DNA of 64,000 nt from Halorubrum depositum (GCF_007671725.1 NZ_VCNM01000004.1:62001-126000); one strand, 5' to 3'; positions 1-7,958 are shown, counted from the stretch's first letter. Translations and numbers: made by a program. The notes: generated from the sequence alone by a model not told the origin.

Positions 1-99
1 TCATCGGAGTACGTCCGTTCGACAAGCCAAACACGAACGTCATCTTCAGACTGATTTGACATACTTAGACATCCCCCGATATCCACTAAGGGATTGGTG

Positions 100-762
100 T
101 TACGGCTTGCCGAGACTCGCTGTCTCGAAGGGTGATTCTCCGGTCGGAATGAGCAGCTCCTGTCGGTCTCCGACTCGCTCGGCCAGCTTCCGTTTCAGAT
201 ACTGTCTCGCCGTCGACGGCGTGAAGACGCCCTTGTCGAGCATATCGCCGATGACGTCTTTGAGGGCCGCGAACTGGCCCTGCAGGTGGCCGTCGCCGAC
301 CGGCTCGCCGTCGTACCAACGCACCGTCGCGAGCGCACCGTTCCCGACCGTCTCTCCCTGTTCGACTGTCTCCGAATCGTACTGCAGGCCGAACCACAGC
401 GTCCGATAGGCGGTCACCTCGAACGTCGTCGACACCACGAAGAACGCCTCGTGGTGGAGATAGTCGAGATGGTCCGCGACGATCTCGTCGAGCGTGAGCC
501 CGGTGGCGCGGGGCTTCAGCTCCACGACCGTCGACGGCCGATCTTCGCCAGCGAGGTAGCCGTCGACCGCATCTGTCTCGAGGCCATCGGCTAACTCCGC
601 CAGCAGCTGTTTCGCCCACTTGGAGTCGGTGTCTTCGCCACCGAACGGTGTTTCGGCCGATATTCGGTGTTTGAGCTTGAGATTCGCAGCACCCCAATGA
701 GAGTAGTGGAGCGTGTACTGTCCGTCTGTCCGTTCGTACGCAACGAGTGCGCGGTGACCCAT
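100..762 (-). CDS. conserved haloarchaeal protein (DUF6735-like)
   Basis: A 220-residue protein of unknown function. The opening MGHRALVAYER followed by a YSHWGA block matches a protein family I know from haloarchaeal plasmids and islands (DUF6735). It has no signal peptide or membrane segment and is probably cytoplasmic. The ATG start has a good ribosome site (GAGGTGAT) 6-8 bases upstream, which supports the start. It is last in a run of minus-strand element genes. The 67-bp gap before it carries one of the GC-rich leader hairpins. The family name rests on recall; the biochemical role is unknown. Confidence 0.75.
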   Translation of the reverse strand: MGHRALVAYERTDGQYTLHYSHWGAANLKLKHRISAETPFGGEDTDSKWAKQLLAELADGLETDAVDGYLAGEDRPSTVVELKPRATGLTLDEIVADHLDYLHHEAFFVVSTTFEVTAYRTLWFGLQYDSETVEQGETVGNGALATVRWYDGEPVGDGHLQGQFAALKDVIGDMLDKGVFTPSTARQYLKRKLAERVGDRQELLIPTGESPFETASLGKP

Positions 763-797
763 CGAGCAATCACCTCACGGGGCGACCGCGACTGGAT

Positions 798-822
798 CGC
801 CCCGCACCCCTCCCGGGGGACG
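798..822 (-). promoter_or_regulatory. GC-rich leader hairpin 1
   Basis: Read on the minus strand, a CCCC/GGGG stem encloses the 11-base loop GGGAGGGGTGC, about 36 bases upstream of the gene starting at 762. It belongs to a set of similar hairpins in leaders of this element (1235-1259, 1510-1532, 3605-3629, 7244-7264, 9606-9627). Here the outer pairs need a bulged base. No T-run follows, so it is not an obvious terminator. Confidence 0.5.
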
Positions 823-829
823 AACAAAG

Positions 830-1210
830 CTACTCGTCGATCGGGTCGGGTGAACTGAGGTCCGCGTGGAGGACTTCGCCGTCGCGAACGACGTACCGCT
901 TGGCCAGGACTGGGAAGCGGCACTTGGTAAATCCGGCTGTCTGGATGTCGAATTCTTCGTTCGGTTCGAGATACTCCGCGAGCGACCGGAGGAACTCGTG
1001 GGTGACGATGCCACCGTCGTAGTCAGGAAGTCCGTTCTCACGAGCCTCGTACACTTCGAAGCTGTCGTAGCCCCAGATGATCAGTTCGCCGTCGTCGTCC
1101 ACCTCCCAGTTGAGCGTCCCGAAGCAGTGGTTCTCACAGAGTTCGCGGACTGCCTGTGGGTCTGTTACGAGCGCGCCGGTCGATGTCGTTGCGGCTTGGA
1201 GTATTGCCAT
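830..1210 (-). CDS. hypothetical haloarchaeal protein
   Basis: A 126-residue acidic protein I do not recognise. It carries several aromatic and acidic patches (LIIWGYDSFEVYEA) and no transmembrane segment. The ATG lies in the context ATCCATGGCAATAC, nearly the same as the start of the TFB gene at 3563, so these leaders share sequence as well as hairpins. The base composition and acidic protein favour a real gene over the overlapping frames. Probably a cytoplasmic accessory protein of the element. Confidence 0.65.
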   Translation of the reverse strand: MAILQAATTSTGALVTDPQAVRELCENHCFGTLNWEVDDDGELIIWGYDSFEVYEARENGLPDYDGGIVTHEFLRSLAEYLEPNEEFDIQTAGFTKCRFPVLAKRYVVRDGEVLHADLSSPDPIDE

Positions 1211-1234
1211 GGATTGTTCTCGGGAGCTGTCTCG

Positions 1235-1259
1235 CGCCCCCGCACCCCTTCAGGGGGCG
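1235..1259 (-). promoter_or_regulatory. GC-rich leader hairpin 2
   Basis: A perfect 7-bp stem CGCCCCC/GGGGGCG with an 11-base loop (TGAAGGGGTGC on the minus strand), 25 bases upstream of the ATG at 1210. Stem length and loop size match the hairpins at 3605-3629 and 7244-7264 while the stem bases differ, so the pairing is kept across copies. Confidence 0.6.
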
Positions 1260-1316
1260 AACAACCGTTCACGCTGTGACGGCCACAGGACGCTGAGCTG
1301 CCGACGCGTCGAGCTG

Positions 1317-1505
1317 TCAGGATTCTCTGTTGACGTCACCGTCCCCTGTCGTATTCGGTTGGGTGAGAACATCCACCTGCTCGAGGAGCGTCGTCGCGGT
1401 GCTAATTCGCTCTCGATCAGCGGGCCCCAATTGGTCGGCGTCGATACTGGAGAGGCTGCTAAGCGCGCGGTGGAGTCGATAGCCAGGGGTGTCTCGTGGG
1501 TCCAT
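1317..1505 (-). CDS. small acidic hypothetical protein
   Basis: A 62-residue protein, rich in Asp, Glu, Ser and Thr, with no recognisable domain. A 90-residue overlapping frame (1250-1522) is much more basic and was not chosen, because haloarchaeal proteins are acidic. The ATG is only 4 bases from a leader hairpin, and the paired TTAACCAAC half-sites lie about 90 bases upstream. It could be a small regulator of the element, but nothing in the sequence proves that. Confidence 0.5.
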   Translation of the reverse strand: MDPRDTPGYRLHRALSSLSSIDADQLGPADRERISTATTLLEQVDVLTQPNTTGDGDVNRES

Positions 1506-1509
1506 GTGT

Positions 1510-1532
1510 GCGCCTCCGCCAATTCTCGGCGC
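1510..1532 (-). promoter_or_regulatory. GC-rich leader hairpin 3
   Basis: Stem GCGCC/GGCGC (5 bp) around a 13-base loop, GAGAATTGGCGGA on the minus strand, directly upstream of the ATG at 1505. The stem is the same as at 7244-7264 but the loop differs. If formed in RNA it would sit over the ribosome entry site. Confidence 0.5.
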
Positions 1533-1595
1533 CGAAAAACACCGGCGGGCAGTCAGCAGGTGTGGTATCGTCGGGTGGTCGCGAGCTGGCTTCTG

Positions 1596-1636
1596 TTAAC
1601 CAACAACTCCGAGCCGACACCAGGATTGTTGGTTAA
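1596..1636. promoter_or_regulatory. paired inverted half-sites, copy A
   Basis: TTAACCAACAA (1596-1606) and its exact reverse complement TTGTTGGTTAA (1626-1636), separated by 19 bases. The outer span is 41 bp. The same arrangement recurs at 9092-9132 and 24198-24239. Copy A lies between the small gene ending upstream at 1505 and the zinc-finger gene whose stop is at 1650. A dimeric or looped regulator site, or a recombination or replication site, are all possible. Confidence 0.75.
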
Positions 1637-1649
1637 TTTGACGTTGTCT

Positions 1650-2537
1650 TTACTGACCGGCTTCGGGTTCGGGCCCGTAGCGTGGCGTGCCGCACCGCTG
1701 ACAGCCCCACATTGGCTGCCCGGTCCACTCGTCATCGGGGACCGCCTCGAATTCGCGAAAACGATGCTTAGTCTCCCGACCACACTCCCGACACTCGAGG
1801 TGAATTCTGTTTGGGCGCTCGCGTCGTGACTGTTCGGTATCAGTTTTGTCAACGGATTCCTGGAGCGAAATCGCTGGCACCAGCCAGAGGTCGTCGTCTG
1901 CGTCCTCACGGAGGCTTACAAGACGATCTTCGGAGCGAACCCCACTCCCGGTTTCCTCATAGAGAAACGTCGTGTGCTCGCCGTCGTGACGGGGCTGCGT
2001 CGTCTCTGTCCACGCCGTCCGCTCACGAGCAGCCGCGAGCAGCTGATTACCACATTCAGACGTGACTCGTGTCGCCGAGGGGAGCGAGGGCCACTGATCG
2101 ACAAGCTGTGGGGCCGGTTCCTCGTCGAGATCGTAGATTAGCTTGCAGTCATCGACTACTGGGTCATCATCTCCCTTCGCGAGGAGGGTGGCCGCAGCAG
2201 ATCCCTTCGCGACGGCGCCGTAGAACGTCGACGCCTCAACGACTATGTGGATGATATGGAGGAGAGTCTGTTCATCAGTCGATGTGTCCTGATCGTCGGC
2301 TGCTTCGAGATGGTTGGTGAGACAGAACCGGCACTTCGACTGGCCAGCGGGGATCGACGCTCCACAGGAATCGCACTCGGTCTCACCTTCTGTCGGGTCG
2401 TCTGGATAGCCCGCGTCGACGCCACCAGAGCGTTGCCGCCGGGGCTCGCCACTACTACTGGCGAGTTGATCGTCGGGAACGTGGGTCGCTTCGCCGAGCG
2501 GTCGGAGGACTTCGTAGTCGGCGTACTGGTCGGTCAT
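1650..2537 (-). CDS. zinc-finger protein of unknown function
   Basis: About 295 residues. Two zinc-ribbon-like modules are visible. One, near residues 53-72, has CDSCG and CRFC. The other is near the C-terminus with CRECG and CQRCG. The middle is acidic and low in complexity. I chose the ATG giving MTDQYADYEVLRPLGEATHV rather than the one 7 codons upstream, because this opening is how I remember the haloarchaeal family starting. That family is sometimes annotated biosurfactant protein 1, a name I consider unreliable. The zinc ribbons suggest nucleic-acid or protein binding. It is transcribed in the same direction as its neighbours. Confidence 0.7.
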   Translation of the reverse strand: MTDQYADYEVLRPLGEATHVPDDQLASSSGEPRRQRSGGVDAGYPDDPTEGETECDSCGASIPAGQSKCRFCLTNHLEAADDQDTSTDEQTLLHIIHIVVEASTFYGAVAKGSAAATLLAKGDDDPVVDDCKLIYDLDEEPAPQLVDQWPSLPSATRVTSECGNQLLAAARERTAWTETTQPRHDGEHTTFLYEETGSGVRSEDRLVSLREDADDDLWLVPAISLQESVDKTDTEQSRRERPNRIHLECRECGRETKHRFREFEAVPDDEWTGQPMWGCQRCGTPRYGPEPEAGQ

Positions 2538-2636
2538 AGGGTGATCTGGCCGTATCATGCTTCGTCTTCGGATTTAAACAATGGCTCTCACATCAATCAG
2601 ACAACAAAATACAACCGAAAATCAGCAGTGTGGGCG

Positions 2637-3563
2637 TTAGACAGCCAGTTCGTCCAGCGCGTCGCGGTGGGTTCGCACGGTGACCACCGAGACGTTCGCA
2701 ACGTCGGCGACGTCCGACTGGGTAAGCCACCGTCCGTCTTCGCGCCCGGCCTTGTACAGACAGGCTGCGGCGAATCCGGATGGTCGAACCCCCGTGGTTG
2801 CTCCGGTCGATTCGGATGCTTCCGCCAGCTGCCGAGCCCGCTGCCGGATCTGATCGGAGACGTCAAGCTCCGAGGCCAACCGCGGAACGAACGCACTGGG
2901 CGTCACGGGTTGGGCCGGCAGGCCAAGTTCCGTATTCAGCGTCGTGTATGCGTTCGTCACCCGCGATTGCTCGACGCGCGCCGACTCGGTGATGTCGTTG
3001 AGCGTTCGCGGCCGCCCGTTACACCGACACGCTCCGTAGACACTCGCGGCGGCCATCGCCTCGATTGAGCGGCCCTGCAGGAGGTCCTCGTTCTGGGCAC
3101 TCCGGAAGAGCTGGCAGGCCTGGTCACGGATCGTCTCGGATAGTTCGAGCGTACTACTGATCCGGCGGACTTCACTGAGTCCGTGTGCAAGGTTGCGTTC
3201 GGCTTTCGACTGAAACCGCCCACGCGTCTGTTCACGGCGCATCCGGAACAGCCGGCGTCGCTTCTGCTCGGAGAGGCTGTTCCCGTTTGCATCGGTCCCG
3301 TGGCCGATCTCCGTCGACAACCCACGATCGTGCCGCGCTGCCGTCAACGGAGCGCCTGTGCGCTCGCGCTCATCTTCGTCGAACGCTCGCCACTCTGGCC
3401 CGTGGTCGATCCGCTGGTCATCGATGACGAGCCCACACTCCTCGCAGATGGTTTCGACTGCGTTGGTAGTGACCCGCCCGTCGCATTCGGGGCACTGGTT
3501 AGGGTTCGACTCCGTCTGACCGTCCTCGTCGAAGCTCGTTTCGTAGATGTCTCTGATTGCCAT
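2637..3563 (-). CDS. tfb: transcription initiation factor TFB
   Basis: A 308-residue archaeal TFIIB homologue, which recruits RNA polymerase to the TBP-promoter complex. The N-terminal zinc ribbon has Cys24, Cys27, Cys40 and Cys43. It is followed by the B-reader region with DHGPEWRAF and then two cyclin-like repeats, about residues 115-210 and 213-305. The second repeat ends in a helix-turn-helix (LTQSDVADVANVSVVTVRTH). Length is normal. Haloarchaea carry several TFBs, and this one travels with the mobile element, so it may steer polymerase to element promoters. Its leader has a hairpin (3605-3629). Confidence 0.95.
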   Translation of the reverse strand: MAIRDIYETSFDEDGQTESNPNQCPECDGRVTTNAVETICEECGLVIDDQRIDHGPEWRAFDEDERERTGAPLTAARHDRGLSTEIGHGTDANGNSLSEQKRRRLFRMRREQTRGRFQSKAERNLAHGLSEVRRISSTLELSETIRDQACQLFRSAQNEDLLQGRSIEAMAAASVYGACRCNGRPRTLNDITESARVEQSRVTNAYTTLNTELGLPAQPVTPSAFVPRLASELDVSDQIRQRARQLAEASESTGATTGVRPSGFAAACLYKAGREDGRWLTQSDVADVANVSVVTVRTHRDALDELAV

Positions 3564-3604
3564 GGATACTCACGAGGGGACTCACGTGGATCGCGTCTCT
3601 CGGA

Positions 3605-3629
3605 GTGCCCCTCACCTATCAGGGGGCAC
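3605..3629 (-). promoter_or_regulatory. GC-rich leader hairpin 4
   Basis: A perfect 7-bp stem GTGCCCC/GGGGCAC with an 11-base loop (CTGATAGGTGA on the minus strand), about 42 bases upstream of the TFB start. The outer pairs G-C, T-A, G-C differ from hairpin 2 yet still pair, which supports a conserved RNA fold. Confidence 0.6.
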
Positions 3630-3788
3630 ATACACACCACACGGGACAGCGCTGACACTGATGGGCTGCGGTGGCGAAAGCCCGGCCGCGAAACGGCGCG
3701 TGAGCGCCGTGAGCAGCCCGGACCGTGGAGGTGGTGGGAGGTGGCGGTGACCGCGTACACACCAGCAAAAAAGGGGTGCGCCGACCGG

Positions 3789-4685
3789 CTATTCCCACCA
3801 CCGACCGCGCTCAGGGAACATAATGGTGCTCCACCCAGTGACAGCCAGTGAGACGCGCCCCTCGTACCAGTTCCGGGCTACCTTGTGAATACGCACCTGC
3901 TCGCCCTCTTCAATCCACGGCGCATCTGATTTCTCCCAGATCGTCACCTTCGTTTTTCCACTGTCGTCTGCGATCAGCCCGACTTGAGCGATGGCCGGCG
4001 AGTCCGCATCCCAGAGTACTTCCACTCGACCCTCGATGCTCACCTCTTTGCGATTGACGTCCTCGAGCTTCCCAATGGGGATCACCGTCCCAGGCGCCGT
4101 CTGCAACTCCTCGAACACCCCGACGACTGCACTCGTTAGGTCTTTCCCACCGACGACGGCTTCACCCAACCGCCGGCCAATCGCTGCTCGCGACCAGCCA
4201 TCCAGCTTCTCCGCCAGTCGCATCGACTGCTTGTTCACCGCCGCCAACTGCTCCTGCGTGAGCTCTGCACGAGGATCGTCTCGCTCCGGGTCAGCCATCG
4301 GATTCACGCTCGCTGCCCGCTTCTGGAACTTCACACGCCGCTCAGCGCTTCGCTTCGCTGCGATGTCTCGCGTCCGCTTCGCACGCCCCTCCTGCTGACT
4401 GAGTTCTGCCTGGGCACTGATGTGTTCCAACTCGGCCTCTCGTGCCTTGATGCGCTCTTCCTGTTCGAGGGTCTTCCCGAACATGTGATCCGGGCCTTCC
4501 TCGACGCGCGCGTCTGGGTGGTTGGAATCGACTTTGGCCTGGACTTCCATGTCGACCGTCGCCCGGAACTCCGGGGTCTCGTCGACGACTTCGAAGCCGT
4601 CCTCGTCGATCTCGACGTCATCGTGTTTCTCGAAAGCCTGTTCATCGACCGAAACCTCATTACCGAAGACGTTCTTACTCGACAT
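3789..4685 (-). CDS. OB-fold single-stranded DNA-binding protein
   Basis: A 298-residue protein. The C-terminal third (about 205-295) reads as an OB fold of the RPA/SSB type, with SIEGRVEVLWDADSPAIAQVG, KTKVTIWEKSDAPWI and GEQVRIHKVARNWYEGRVSLAV strands. It is preceded by a charged, coiled-coil-like region (about 70-140) and a helical segment. It probably binds single-stranded DNA for the element, in line with the primase and transfer genes. The start at MSSKNVFGNEV is the only sensible one. I do not know a gene symbol for this variant. Confidence 0.75.
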   Translation of the reverse strand: MSSKNVFGNEVSVDEQAFEKHDDVEIDEDGFEVVDETPEFRATVDMEVQAKVDSNHPDARVEEGPDHMFGKTLEQEERIKAREAELEHISAQAELSQQEGRAKRTRDIAAKRSAERRVKFQKRAASVNPMADPERDDPRAELTQEQLAAVNKQSMRLAEKLDGWSRAAIGRRLGEAVVGGKDLTSAVVGVFEELQTAPGTVIPIGKLEDVNRKEVSIEGRVEVLWDADSPAIAQVGLIADDSGKTKVTIWEKSDAPWIEEGEQVRIHKVARNWYEGRVSLAVTGWSTIMFPERGRWWE

Positions 4686-5348
4686 TGGAGTTCAGCTCCT
4701 GAAGGCGCTCACGCGCCCGACACCGCGATGCTACAACATCGCGGATTTCCTCGACGACAACGACCGACAGAACCATCTGCGCGCTCTCGCTCGCGCCTTC
4801 GCGAGCGCCCTGTGGGCGCGAGCGAGAGCGCGCCCGAGGCGGACGATCATCCAGCACCGCGCGCCGACCCGCCCGGAGCGAGCGGCCAGCGGGATATGCC
4901 CGCTCGTGTCCGGCCCGATGTGCGGGTCCGTGTCCAGGGCGACTGTCGCCGAGAACGCGCGCCGCGGTGTGGCGCGCGACAGCGCAGGCGGCACCAAGCG
5001 CTGGAACGCGTAAGCCCGCAAGGGGCGCAACCGACGGGGATACCCGCTGGCGCCGAGGGCACATCCATTTTAGCCCGGAACGGGCGCGGGCGGTGCGGAG
5101 AGCGCCCGCACGCCCGGAATGGTCGGTCGCGAGCGACGCGGAGGGCGGAACGCGGCGAGCGGGGCGGGCCATAACGGACACACCTGTCTAGCCGGCCGCG
5201 ACACTCGGCGATCCAGCTACCGTCCTGGTGGACTCAGAAAGGGCGAGGCCGCCTCGGCCGTCCCCCGACCCCGCAAGCACCGCAGGCACGAGGCGCGCAG
5301 CGGTGGTCGCGGGATGCCGAGCGGCCGAGGGCTTTCAGAAACTGTATT
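4686..5348. other. GC-rich non-coding block
   Basis: About 660 bases without a convincing gene. Every open frame here encodes an Arg/Ala-rich, basic product unlike any neighbouring protein. The sequence is very rich in G+C and crowded with inverted repeats (for example CGCTCGCG..CGCGAGCG near 4787-4806, and GGCGC-TCAC-GCGCC near 4702-4715). Possible roles are an origin of transfer or replication, or a structured RNA; none can be proved by reading. Confidence 0.5.
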
Positions 5349-5678
5349 TCAATCGTCGTGCTGCGCGTTCAATTCTGTCAGGAACTGGCCGGCTGCTGTC
5401 CCGATACGAACACCGTCGACGTTACGCATCTCGAGGTCATGCGTGGCAGTCCGAAAGGGGTGGTGGTCGACGAGGACGCGGTGAACGACGGTGCGGATGG
5501 GATCGGTCCCGTACCTGTCGACGACAGTCGCTATCATCTCGTCGAGATGTGCATCCCGGTGCTCCGTCCGGGGATGCTGTGCGCGCTCGAGGATGAGTTC
5601 GACCACGTCATCAACTGATGCGTGCTCGGGATTCGTCGTTCGTTCACGAACGTCGTAGAGAGCGTCGTTATCGGGCAT
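5349..5678 (-). CDS. hypothetical acidic protein
   Basis: A 109-residue acidic, His-containing protein with no domain I recognise. The acid-rich composition and clean start MPDNDALYD support it as real. It precedes the PIN toxin gene on the left side of the pair and is transcribed in the same direction with a short gap, so it may be co-transcribed. Confidence 0.6.
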   Translation of the reverse strand: MPDNDALYDVRERTTNPEHASVDDVVELILERAQHPRTEHRDAHLDEMIATVVDRYGTDPIRTVVHRVLVDHHPFRTATHDLEMRNVDGVRIGTAAGQFLTELNAQHDD

Positions 5679-5709
5679 TTCTGTTCACTTCGAAGGATCC
5701 TCCACAGTG

Positions 5710-6222
5710 TTAGGTCCCCTCGAGCAACGAGCGAGCTCGCTGCACGTAACTGTTCGCGCCCCAGCTACGGGCGTCACTGATCGCATCGAGGAGCAACCGT
5801 GCATCAGCAGCTGATAGGTGTTCAGTTCGAACGAGAATTGAGAGTAGCGTCGGTGTCGTGACGAGTCGGGTATCAGCGAGTGAGGCGTGGATCAAGCCAA
5901 GTTGGTTGAACTCGTCACAGAGGAAGAGCGCAGCATTGAGATTATTCGCGAGCGTGACCGCCGCGTTTTCACCGTCATCGAGGGGGAACTCGGCATCGAG
6001 GTCCACCGACTGTGTCGTGAATGACTCCGTTTGGTCGAGGACGGCGGACGCGGCGTGTCCATGGACGTCATCGTAGGAGGCGATCTCTTGGAGTTCATCG
6101 ATGACCGCTGTTGGGACGACGACCTCGTACCGGGAGAGACAGAGTGCGAGTGGATCGGGGCCGTCGTCAGTAACGATGGCGAGACTCACGAGGGCGGAGG
6201 CGTCTGCGATAAGCCGCGACAT
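5710..6222 (-). CDS. PIN-domain ribonuclease, VapC-type toxin
   Basis: A 170-residue PIN-like protein. The acidic residues expected for the metal site are Asp7 (IADASALVSLA), Glu43 (VIDELQEIA), Glu85 (DDGENAAVTLA) and Asp103 (LCDEF). The family cleaves RNA, often tRNA or rRNA. It starts exactly where the upstream antitoxin gene stops (0-base gap), the usual type II toxin-antitoxin order with antitoxin first. It likely stabilises the plasmid or island. The target is unknown. Confidence 0.8.
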   Translation of the reverse strand: MSRLIADASALVSLAIVTDDGPDPLALCLSRYEVVVPTAVIDELQEIASYDDVHGHAASAVLDQTESFTTQSVDLDAEFPLDDGENAAVTLANNLNAALFLCDEFNQLGLIHASLADTRLVTTPTLLSILVRTEHLSAADARLLLDAISDARSWGANSYVQRARSLLEGT

Positions 6223-6525
6223 CTATGCGTCGGCGACCTCGTCGATGAAGTCCTCGTCCAACTGCTGTTTCAACACGCGGAGGTTTGCCGCCTCCTCGGC
6301 GCCGACGAGCGCTTTGAGTTGCTCGAAGGTGATCTCATCGTCGTAATAGGCGGCGGCGATCTCTTGGGTGAGTGCGTCGTCGTGAGCGGCGTCTTGGAGG
6401 TACTCCCGAAGTGCAGTCACGAGAACGTCGGTCCGGTCTTCCCCGAGGACTGCGGCCAGTGCGTCGGCCCGGTCGATGAGCCGATCGGGGGCCCGGAACT
6501 GCACGCGCTTCTTATCGGTGCTCAT
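6223..6525 (-). CDS. ribbon-helix-helix antitoxin
   Basis: A 100-residue protein. The N-terminal stretch KKRVQFRAPDRLIDRADAL followed by a two-helix block looks like a ribbon-helix-helix DNA-binding domain. The acidic C-terminal half would wrap the PIN partner. I chose the ATG at 6525 (MSTDKKRVQF) over a start 25 codons upstream, because the upstream part would read through the promoter repeats. It probably represses its own operon through the two 17-bp repeats at 6528-6581. Confidence 0.75.
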   Translation of the reverse strand: MSTDKKRVQFRAPDRLIDRADALAAVLGEDRTDVLVTALREYLQDAAHDDALTQEIAAAYYDDEITFEQLKALVGAEEAANLRVLKQQLDEDFIDEVADA

Positions 6526-6527
6526 AA

Positions 6528-6581
6528 TGTGTACATTGTGAGCCAACGCACTTAGCCGTTTTCGTGTGTACGATGTGAGCC
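6528..6581. promoter_or_regulatory. direct repeats upstream of the antitoxin
   Basis: TGTGTACATTGTGAGCC at 6528-6544 and TGTGTACGATGTGAGCC at 6565-6581, matching in 15 of 17 positions and 37 bp apart start to start. They sit immediately upstream of the antitoxin ATG. Autoregulated toxin-antitoxin operons usually have such operators, so antitoxin binding is the likely use. Confidence 0.55.
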
Positions 6582-6596
6582 TCACTCGGCCAAGCG

Positions 6597-6923
6597 TCAC
6601 TCGGCCACGAGGTGCTCCGTGAGGTCACGCGTCCAGTACGTCGCGAGCCCACCAGGGCTACAGCGAGCACACAGTTGGAGCGGCCCCTCGAGATGGCCGA
6701 GTTCGGCGCGGAACCGGGTAAGTGCCGCGAGGGCGTCGACGACCAGTCCGCACCCGTCGCAGGCGTGGTGGTCGCACTCGTCGGGATCCGACCCCGTCTG
6801 GGTGGCGCAGTCGACACAGATTGGGTGCGTCACCCGTTCGTCTTTCCCCCACGTATGCGCCTCGCCCATCTCTGCACCGGGCGGTGAATCGCAGAACGCA
6901 CACCCAGAAAGCGTCTGTTGCAT
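6597..6923 (-). CDS. small zinc-binding protein
   Basis: A 108-residue protein with three paired-cysteine motifs: CAFC near residue 8, CVDC near 37 and CDGC/CARC in the second half, plus HH between them. It probably holds two zinc ions. Its start overlaps the stop of the preceding gene by one base (TGATG), so the two are translationally coupled. I recall similar unnamed proteins from many haloarchaeal plasmids. Function unknown. Confidence 0.65.
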   Translation of the reverse strand: MQQTLSGCAFCDSPPGAEMGEAHTWGKDERVTHPICVDCATQTGSDPDECDHHACDGCGLVVDALAALTRFRAELGHLEGPLQLCARCSPGGLATYWTRDLTEHLVAE

Positions 6924-7213
6924 CAGTTGTCCTCCGCGTCGACGTCGGTGGCGGCCTGCCAGCCACGATGGAACACGGCGAGCTGGGTGATCGACTCGAA
7001 GGGCTTGCCACTGGGCTCGTGGACGAGCACGCGCTGGTCAGGGATCGGCGTCACCACATCGTCCTCGACGAGTTCGCCAACGAGACGACGGGCAGTCGTC
7101 TCATCGATGTCCGCCGTCGCGACCCGGGACGCATCCCGGTCCTGTGCAACGAGTTCGGTTTCGAGCCGGTCGTAGTCGCCTGTCGTGTCGTCGATGATAT
7201 CTGGTTCCGTCAT
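6923..7213 (-). CDS. hypothetical protein coupled to the zinc-binding protein
   Basis: A 96-residue acidic protein with a helical core (DIDETTARRLVGELVEDDVV) that could be a small winged-helix-like fold, though I cannot assign it. Its stop codon overlaps the next start by one base, giving a two-gene operon. A leader hairpin lies about 31 bases upstream of the ATG. Confidence 0.6.
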   Translation of the reverse strand: MTEPDIIDDTTGDYDRLETELVAQDRDASRVATADIDETTARRLVGELVEDDVVTPIPDQRVLVHEPSGKPFESITQLAVFHRGWQAATDVDAEDN

Positions 7214-7243
7214 GGAAGCTCATGTTCTGCACGCGCTTCGAGC

Positions 7244-7264
7244 GCGCCTCACGCCTCCTGGCGC
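7244..7264 (-). promoter_or_regulatory. GC-rich leader hairpin 5
   Basis: Stem GCGCC/GGCGC with an 11-base loop (AGGAGGCGTGA on the minus strand), 31 bases upstream of the ATG at 7213. Loop size and the central AGGNGTG agree with hairpins 1, 2 and 4. Confidence 0.55.
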
Positions 7265-7407
7265 CGATAGACACACCTGCGGTGCGGACTCGATGTCCTA
7301 CGTCAGCGATCTGCCTCCAGCTAGCCTCGTTCCTGGCCGGAAGGGAGCATGACGCTACCCCAACACCTACTGTGAGCCACCCCTTGCTGTCGGTCCCCGT
7401 CGGTCTG

Positions 7408-7896
7408 TTAGAGGGCGATCACGAGCCCGGTCACGAGTGTTACGAGTCCGAGTGCCAGCCACGTCGTCCGCGCTGCGAGACGCCGCCAGAACCGTCTCCC
7501 CAGCTGGCGGAGTTGATCACGGAGCGCTGCCCGCCGTTCCGTTTCGAGGACCGCAACTTCGTCGTAGTAGTCACGGCGATCTGCGGGAAGCGTCCGGAGT
7601 GTCGTCTGGCACTCGCTGCAGGTGTATTCGAACTCTGCCCGGACGTGCTGCCGGCGAAATTCTTGTTCGCCGCCCTCGTCGTAGCCTGTGACCTCGTACA
7701 CGAGGAGTTTCGAGACGAAGCGACGAGCCCCGCATTCCGGACAGTGGTCCATCCTGAGCGTTGGCGTTCCACCCTCGCTGCTTGCATCGTCTGGCCATGA
7801 TGGCTGCGAATCCGTGTCCTCGGTATCTCTGGGTGGACTCGTTTGGTTCTCTGACGGCGATGCACTCGCTGCCTCGGAGTTACTGAACGTAGACAT
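7408..7896 (-). CDS. zinc-ribbon protein with C-terminal membrane anchor
   Basis: A 162-residue protein. A Ser/Asp-rich N-terminus of about 45 residues is followed by a zinc ribbon (CPECG near 52, CSECQ near 92), then a basic helix and a hydrophobic C-terminal segment (TWLALGLVTLVTGLVIAL). The tail anchor would place the ribbon in the cytoplasm. Function unknown. A perfect 8-bp hairpin (7937-7958) lies about 40 bases upstream of the start. Confidence 0.6.
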   Translation of the reverse strand: MSTFSNSEAASASPSENQTSPPRDTEDTDSQPSWPDDASSEGGTPTLRMDHCPECGARRFVSKLLVYEVTGYDEGGEQEFRRQHVRAEFEYTCSECQTTLRTLPADRRDYYDEVAVLETERRAALRDQLRQLGRRFWRRLAARTTWLALGLVTLVTGLVIAL

Positions 7897-7936
7897 GGAT
7901 TCACCTGTGACTGCACTCAGCTGACACCAGACTGGA

Positions 7937-7958
7937 CACCACGACGGCTCTCGTGGTG
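7937..7958 (-). promoter_or_regulatory. hairpin upstream of the anchored zinc-ribbon gene
   Basis: CACCACGA (7937-7944) and TCGTGGTG (7951-7958) form an 8-bp stem with a 6-base loop. Position resembles the other leader hairpins of the element, but the loop is shorter and lacks the AGGNGTG core, so it may be a terminator of the gene ending at 8025 instead. Confidence 0.4.

Noticed and set aside
4675-5181. Several overlapping frames in the GC-rich block
   Set aside because: All products are basic and repetitive, none resembles a haloarchaeal protein, and no ribosome site is seen.
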